Source: Apostichopus parvimensis
Taxonomy: Eukaryota > Echinodermata > Holothuroidea > Aspidochirotida > Stichopodidae
Assembly (NCBI GenBank): GCA_000934455.1
Contig: KN882795.1
Location: 93,842 to 119,526, forward strand
Length of the DNA stretch: 25,685 nt
Direction of reading: 5' to 3'
Under the pieces are notes generated by a model that searched no databases, was not told where the DNA came from, and was given only the letters and a program-made list of their open reading frames with translations. Shown piece after piece: positions 21,901 to 25,685 of the stretch (positions are counted from its first letter, which is position 1; the number at the start of each line of letters is the position of its first letter). The translations under genes and the position numbers were made by a program.

Positions 21901-22773
21901 AAGCCGGGCGATCACGAGATAAGCGTCTCCCTGCACGACGGACCGACTCTGGTCCAACAGGTGGTACCCGTCCAAGAGAGGGAACAGATCGGAAGTAGGG
22001 GATCTAAAGATGGCCAGATGTTCAGCCCGACCGACGTCGCCGTATCCCCGAACGGGGAAATCTTCGTGGCGGACACGGTCGAGAACGCCAGGATTCAGAA
22101 ATTTGCCACGACCGGAGAATACCTCTCGTCGTTCTCGGTGGATCACCAGGAACCGAGCATTCTGGCGGTCGACTCTCAACAGGTTGTGGTTCTCTTCCAG
22201 GGGAGGCTGGAAGTTATGTTATACACCCACGATGGCCAAAAGACAGGATCATTTAGCATTCAGAATCTCACACAACCGACTGACATGGCTCTCACATCTA
22301 ACGGACACATAGCCGTCATAGACCGTCACCTCAGCCTTCTACAACTTCTCAACAAAAATGGGAAAGTGGAACTGCAAGTAGGAAAGGAAGGTACCAAGCC
22401 AGGGGAATTTAAAGAACCATATTACGTTTGCGTTACCAACGAAAACCATATTTTTATCAGTGAGCACGGCAATCGCAGAGTCCAAGAGATCGATGCCAAA
22501 GGAACGTATATAAAAGACCTCCGGTCAAAGGATAAGATGGCAGAGCCAGGCGCAGTAGCTATAACAGCAGGCGGCCATTTGCTGGTCTTCGACGAGAAGG
22601 AAAAGAAAGTCCAAATCATCAACTTGGACGAGAACCGATTTAGTGGATGTCTTTCAATCGACCTGCTGGAGCCCAGAACGGCTCGCATGGCAGCCACGCC
22701 GGACGGATTTCTTGTGGTACTTGACATGTTGAATAATTGTCTCTGGAGATATAGGATTCCGTTTGAGTACTAG
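18991..22773 (+). CDS. TRIM-like coiled-coil, filamin and NHL repeat protein
   Basis: Two exons, 18991-19125 and 20887-22773, join in phase 0 to give 673 residues. The ATG has A at -3 and G at +4. Residues about 22-84 form a TRIM-type coiled coil that spans the splice junction (AENRLQDNVSVVRNE, then IRAFFHYCREKLDARERQL). Residues about 105-135 are acidic, and about 155-190 basic. Residues about 203-299 are a filamin-type repeat (GTYNVTFVPNELGRHRLHVK). About 301-409 are a second, more diverged one (ARYNVRFFPLKPGDHEISVS). Six NHL repeats follow from about 421 to the end (PTDVAVSPNGEIFVAD first, RYRIPFEY last), enough for a closed propeller. RING and B-box are absent. In TRIM71, TRIM2 and TRIM3 relatives the RING gives E3 ligase activity, and NHL propellers bind RNA or protein. 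This protein therefore probably binds partners or RNA without ligase activity of its own. It is shorter than TRIM71 (868 residues) and TRIM2/3 (about 744), about as expected from the missing N-terminal domains. The middle of the large exon is much richer in GC and CpG than its ends. Confidence 0.92.
19307..19392 (+). repeat. GC-box minisatellite, four units
   Basis: Four units of 19-23 bp, each TTTCCTAAGAAGTGGGCGG with zero to three added G or C bases. Each carries one GGGCGG, the core of Sp/KLF binding sites. It begins about 180 bases inside the intron of the filamin/NHL gene. Its GC content stands out from the AT-rich intron. Confidence 0.9.
19721..19742 (+). promoter_or_regulatory. ETS-like site in a GC-rich hairpin
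   Basis: CCGGAAGTG at 19727-19735 matches the ETS-factor consensus of the GABP/ELK type. It sits between GCCCCC and GGGGGC arms that can pair, with GGAAGT in the loop. Together with the GC boxes 350 bases upstream it could mark an internal promoter. The motif match is direct; function is inferred. Confidence 0.35.
20441..20500 (-). repeat. C-rich tract, G-quadruplex candidate on - strand
   Basis: Repeated CCC and CCCC runs with T or A spacers over 60 bases in the intron, ending about 390 bases before the large exon. The complementary strand has many G runs. In the transcript it would be a polypyrimidine tract and could bind splicing factors. Confidence 0.6.
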
Positions 22774-23574
22774 TACTAACACACTAAATGAGTATAAGCT
22801 CTATACTTAGGCCTTGGTTGTTTATTTACTGAGGTGCTCATTGCCATGGCAACATTTATGGAATGTGCCGTGTGACTCATTGGAAAATTCTGTTGTGTGT
22901 ATCACAACCTGAGCTCAGTCAACCCAGTTAACCATACTATTTATTTATTTACTATTTATTTGGAAGCAGTACTGATCACCTTTGCATGGCATAGTATTAA
23001 ACCCAACCCTTGATCTGTGACTTGGACTGGTCAGAAAGGCTTTCAAAGCACCATGATCCCACAAACATGGCATGCCGTAGCCTCGAATTTTTTTACCAAC
23101 ACCGTTTCCTTTTAACTGTTATGTTTATCTCTCACTCCGATTTAAGGCTTACATAAGGTTTGAAAATTTAACAATAAGAAAAAAGTGTTCAAATCAAGAG
23201 TTTTCCTCACTTTTCCAAGCATAACCTTCAAATGTTTTGAGACCTGTAAAGTAGGTTTTCCCTTTCCCTACTTTTTCCAGACTACCCGGGAGCTGTGATC
23301 ACATCATGGTTCATTGGAGGGTCGACACCTTGACAACTAACTATTTCTCCTTCCAATATCAATTCATGTTTGAGATCAAAGTCACATACATCAAGGAAGC
23401 CAGCACTATATCTATACAAATACTCACTTAGAACTCGGAGTACATATTGTATGAAGTGGAATAATGAGCGTATTAACATATATGCTCATCATTGAGTATT
23501 TGGGCAGAAGAGGTAATCATACAAGTTTAATGAAATACATAATACTGTACGAAATTAGCATCTCACAGGCAGCT

Positions 23575-23618
23575 GGTCACTTGATGGGATTTTGGTCACC
23601 TCGGGGGGAGTTGGTCAC
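23575..23618 (+). repeat. Three 19-bp spaced GGTCAC repeats
   Basis: GGTCAC occurs at 23575, 23594 and 23613, exactly 19 bp apart. The flanking words (TTGGTCACCT, then G-rich) are partly shared, so this is a short 19-bp tandem repeat in the probable 3' UTR. Confidence 0.6.
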
Positions 23619-23653
23619 CTGAAAATACACTGGCAAAGCTTACAGTATGTGTA

Positions 23654-23659
23654 AATAAA
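23654..23659 (+). promoter_or_regulatory. Candidate poly(A) signal AATAAA
   Basis: The hexamer is followed by a T/G-rich region within 20-40 bases. It is the first full AATAAA I see after the stop codon at 22773 on this strand. Confidence 0.4.
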
Positions 23660-23680
23660 GACAGCTGAGCGCATTTTTGG

Positions 23681-24054
23681 TCCCTGGTTTATATGTGATT
23701 GAGAATTTAGGATAAAGAATGTTTCCAATGCAGCAAACTGCATATAACCATATAAAATTGATACACTGTATAATACAGGCTGTATGTACGATATGCATGT
23801 ATGCATATATGTATACAAGCAGTGAAAAGTGTTATAGACATTTCAAATCCATAACAAATATAATCATGAGCTTTAGAAGCATGAATTTGGCAAAGGTGTC
23901 TCACAATGTCGAAGGTGCAGCAAATCACATGAATGTTGCTGTTACTTCTGAAGGAATAAATGTGGAATATAAAAAGAAAACCTGCCCCATTTGTAGAAAG
24001 TAAGAAACAGAAATATTATACCTTAAATGTGTAACTGTGCAAATGGAGTTATAT
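23681..24054. other. Non-coding stretch with one exon-like frame
   Basis: A + strand frame at 23719-24003 ends in EYKKKTCPICRK, directly followed by a GTAAGA donor-like site overlapping the stop. A Cys-x-x-Cys pair alone does not make a RING domain and nothing else supports an exon. Confidence 0.3.
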
Positions 24055-24455
24055 ATGTATAATATGCTATCAGATATGCTATTTATTAATTATATCTAAT
24101 ATGCTATCAGATATGCTATTAATACTATATAATATGCTGTCAGATATACTATTGTTTATATATAATATTATATATAATATTATTATAATTATACATAATA
24201 TGCTATCAGATATGCTAGATATAATAGTATTATAATTATATATAATATGCTATCAGATATGCTATAAATTAATAATAATTTGATATAATAGTATTATAAT
24301 TATATATAATATGCTATCAGATATGCTATTAATTATATATAGTATGCTATCAGATATGCTATAAATTAATAATAATTTGATACATAATATTATTATAATT
24401 ATATATAATATGCTATCAGATATGCTATTAATATATGCTATCAGATGATGCTAGT
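24055..24455 (+). repeat. Array of a 21-bp motif in AT-rich DNA
   Basis: GCTATCAGATATGCTA or a close variant occurs at about 24066, 24103, 24136, 24202, 24249, 24313, 24346, 24412 and 24437. The core is ATATGCTAT repeated around CAG. Spacing is irregular (25-66 bp), and the spacers are TATATAATATTATTATAATT-type or ATAAATTAATAATAATTTGA-type, themselves reused. No coding frame crosses it. Confidence 0.9.
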
Positions 24456-25685
24456 AATTGGCCATACATAATGAGGAATAAACTAAACTCAGTCTTTAGG
24501 CTTTCATGCAATATTTACTTGAAATAAAAAGGGACTATTCAACTATACATTATTTATCAGCTTCTTATTCTGGACCAGAAGAATATATATATTCATCACA
24601 TTGTACACAGACTTTATCATAACAAATACCTTGAGTTTTATGGGTTTTTTGTTTTTGTTTTTTGGGTGTACAGTAGGGATCTTTTTTTTATCACATTGTT
24701 TCTTCGGGTTCTGTTTTGTGTGTTTATAATTAATTTGATTTAGTTGCAAAATTAATGCACATTGCTTTAATATAGTTTTGATCATTTATAGGCCTCTATG
24801 TTTCAATGTCATCTAAAGATGTAATTGCAAATACGAAAAAGCCATCTGATGAAAAAAAAAAAGGGAACTGAAGGCAAATGGTTCATTAATATATTACATA
24901 CTGTAGTAACCACCAGGCGCACAACCATGTATACCTCTGGCTGGGTTTGCTGGTTAGAACAGGCCTGCAGAAAAGAACCTGAATTTAATTGTTATTACTT
25001 TTGGCATTTTTATGATGTTGAAAAAAACTTTAAAATGTGGGATCAATAGTTCAGATTTATATTTTGAGAACCTGTTAGATTTATAACTGACCCACCCACA
25101 TACCACCCACATCATATCGTTCAGTACTGATGAAATCTTAGAGAAATGAAATCAATTTTTAAAATTAAATCTGCTTTTAACATAATACAGGATATTTTAC
25201 AGATAAATTCAAGGCAAAGTTAGAGCTTCTAGGGGCTCAATTTCTACTAGGACATTTTTTATCGATTACAGACAGTACTGTGGTATAATTTTGGATTATG
25301 TACCTGGCCCCATGGGGTCAACTGTCTGAACTTAACCACCTGTAAACATTGTACTTCCATAGTAACTACAGACACTGACAGCCAAAGTATGTGCTTGTCA
25401 TACACTTCTTTTCTTTCCTTTTTTTACTCTGTTTTTAATGTTTTTTTCTGATTTTTTTTAATTTTTATTTATTTCTGTTTTTATTTTCCTGATTTTTTAC
25501 CTATACAGAGGGCTGATATAAACATTTTTAAATAAATTTTTCTTGTTTGTAACTTTCTTTACATAGGGAATAATAGTGTTCTTTTCTTTTCTTCTGAACA
25601 ACATGATACATGCATTTTTGTATGTACATTACCTGTTTACAGATCATTGCAAATCTTCCAAAATATGCAAAATTGCTCATTTTGA
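24456..25685. other. AT-rich non-coding end of window
   Basis: No gene is supported. T-rich homopolymeric stretches lie at about 24640-24690 and 25410-25500. ORFs at 24543-24785 (- strand, Lys/Asn-rich) and 24825-25049 have no family features. Confidence 0.45.

Larger units (their letters stand above)
22774..23680 (+). other. Probable 3' UTR of the filamin/NHL gene
   Basis: The stretch after the TAG has no gene of its own. The first good AATAAA on the + strand is at 23654-23659, followed by a T/G-rich stretch (TTTTTGGTCCCTGG, then TTTATATGTGATTG) that fits a downstream cleavage element. That gives a 3' UTR of about 0.9 kb. TATTTATTTATTT at about 22940-22961 resembles AU-rich elements that destabilise mRNAs. 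Confidence 0.45.

Noticed and set aside
21616..22179. 187-codon antisense frame inside the large exon
   Set aside because: It lies opposite the well-supported filamin/NHL coding sequence in its GC-rich part, where stop codons are rare in all frames; it shows no family features.
21690..22312. Two out-of-frame + strand ORFs of about 100 codons within the large exon
   Set aside because: Shadows of the GC-rich coding region; Arg-rich composition is typical of a shifted frame.
23719..24003. ORF ending TCPICRK taken as the start of a RING domain
   Set aside because: Only one Cys pair is present, the upstream part is low-complexity, and the downstream sequence is an AT-rich repeat array with no remaining zinc ligands.
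18275..24455. Repeat arrays as CRISPR
   Set aside because: Units are contiguous minisatellites or AT-rich arrays with related spacers, in a spliced eukaryotic gene region, without cas genes.
25127..25150. CTGATGA followed by GAAA, as in hammerhead ribozymes
   Set aside because: The bases between the two boxes cannot form stem II and no flanking stems are visible.

Overview
The window is animal nuclear DNA. It is AT-rich and gene-poor, with long non-coding stretches, spliced genes with GT-AG introns, many microsatellites and minisatellites, homopolymer G/C runs and one assembly gap (445 Ns at 14548-14992). A TRIM-like filamin/NHL protein gene, the 3' tail of what looks like a widespread marine-invertebrate retroelement (about 6595-6662) and the AT-rich composition suggest a marine invertebrate deuterostome. 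An echinoderm, perhaps a holothurian, is my guess, but the sequence does not prove it. Nothing bacterial, phage-like or CRISPR-like is present.

The best-supported gene is on the + strand at 18954-22773, with a probable 3' UTR to about 23680. It has a short first coding exon (ATG at 18991, donor at 19126), a 1761-bp intron and a large last exon (20887-22773). Together they encode 673 residues: an N-terminal coiled coil of TRIM type, an acidic then basic linker, two filamin-type Ig-like repeats and six NHL repeats that could close a beta-propeller. RING and B-box domains are missing. An in-frame stop nine bases before the ATG suggests this is a true N-terminus and not an assembly loss. The 5' side of the gene has an array of about ten 56-bp repeats just upstream of the first coding exon. 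The intron carries a GC-box minisatellite, an ETS-like site and a long C-rich tract.

A second gene, on the - strand at 1126-1501, is seen only as its last two coding exons, joined in phase; I do not recognise its product. A third, weak - strand unit at about 4015-4700 is suggested by small open frames, a good acceptor and a poly(A) signal with a GT-rich downstream element.

The rest is intergenic or intronic sequence with repeats: a 103-bp tandem repeat rich in perfect palindromes (5703-6130), a (TCTG)n microsatellite (7395-7487), a nested inverted repeat (7994-8055), an AT-rich palindrome (about 8915-8990), a recent 170-bp tandem duplication (10819-11159), a candidate interspersed repeat (15561-15840), a pre-miRNA-like or MITE-like hairpin (18020-18092) and an array of a 21-bp motif in AT-rich DNA (about 24055-24455). 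I found no tRNA or rRNA genes.
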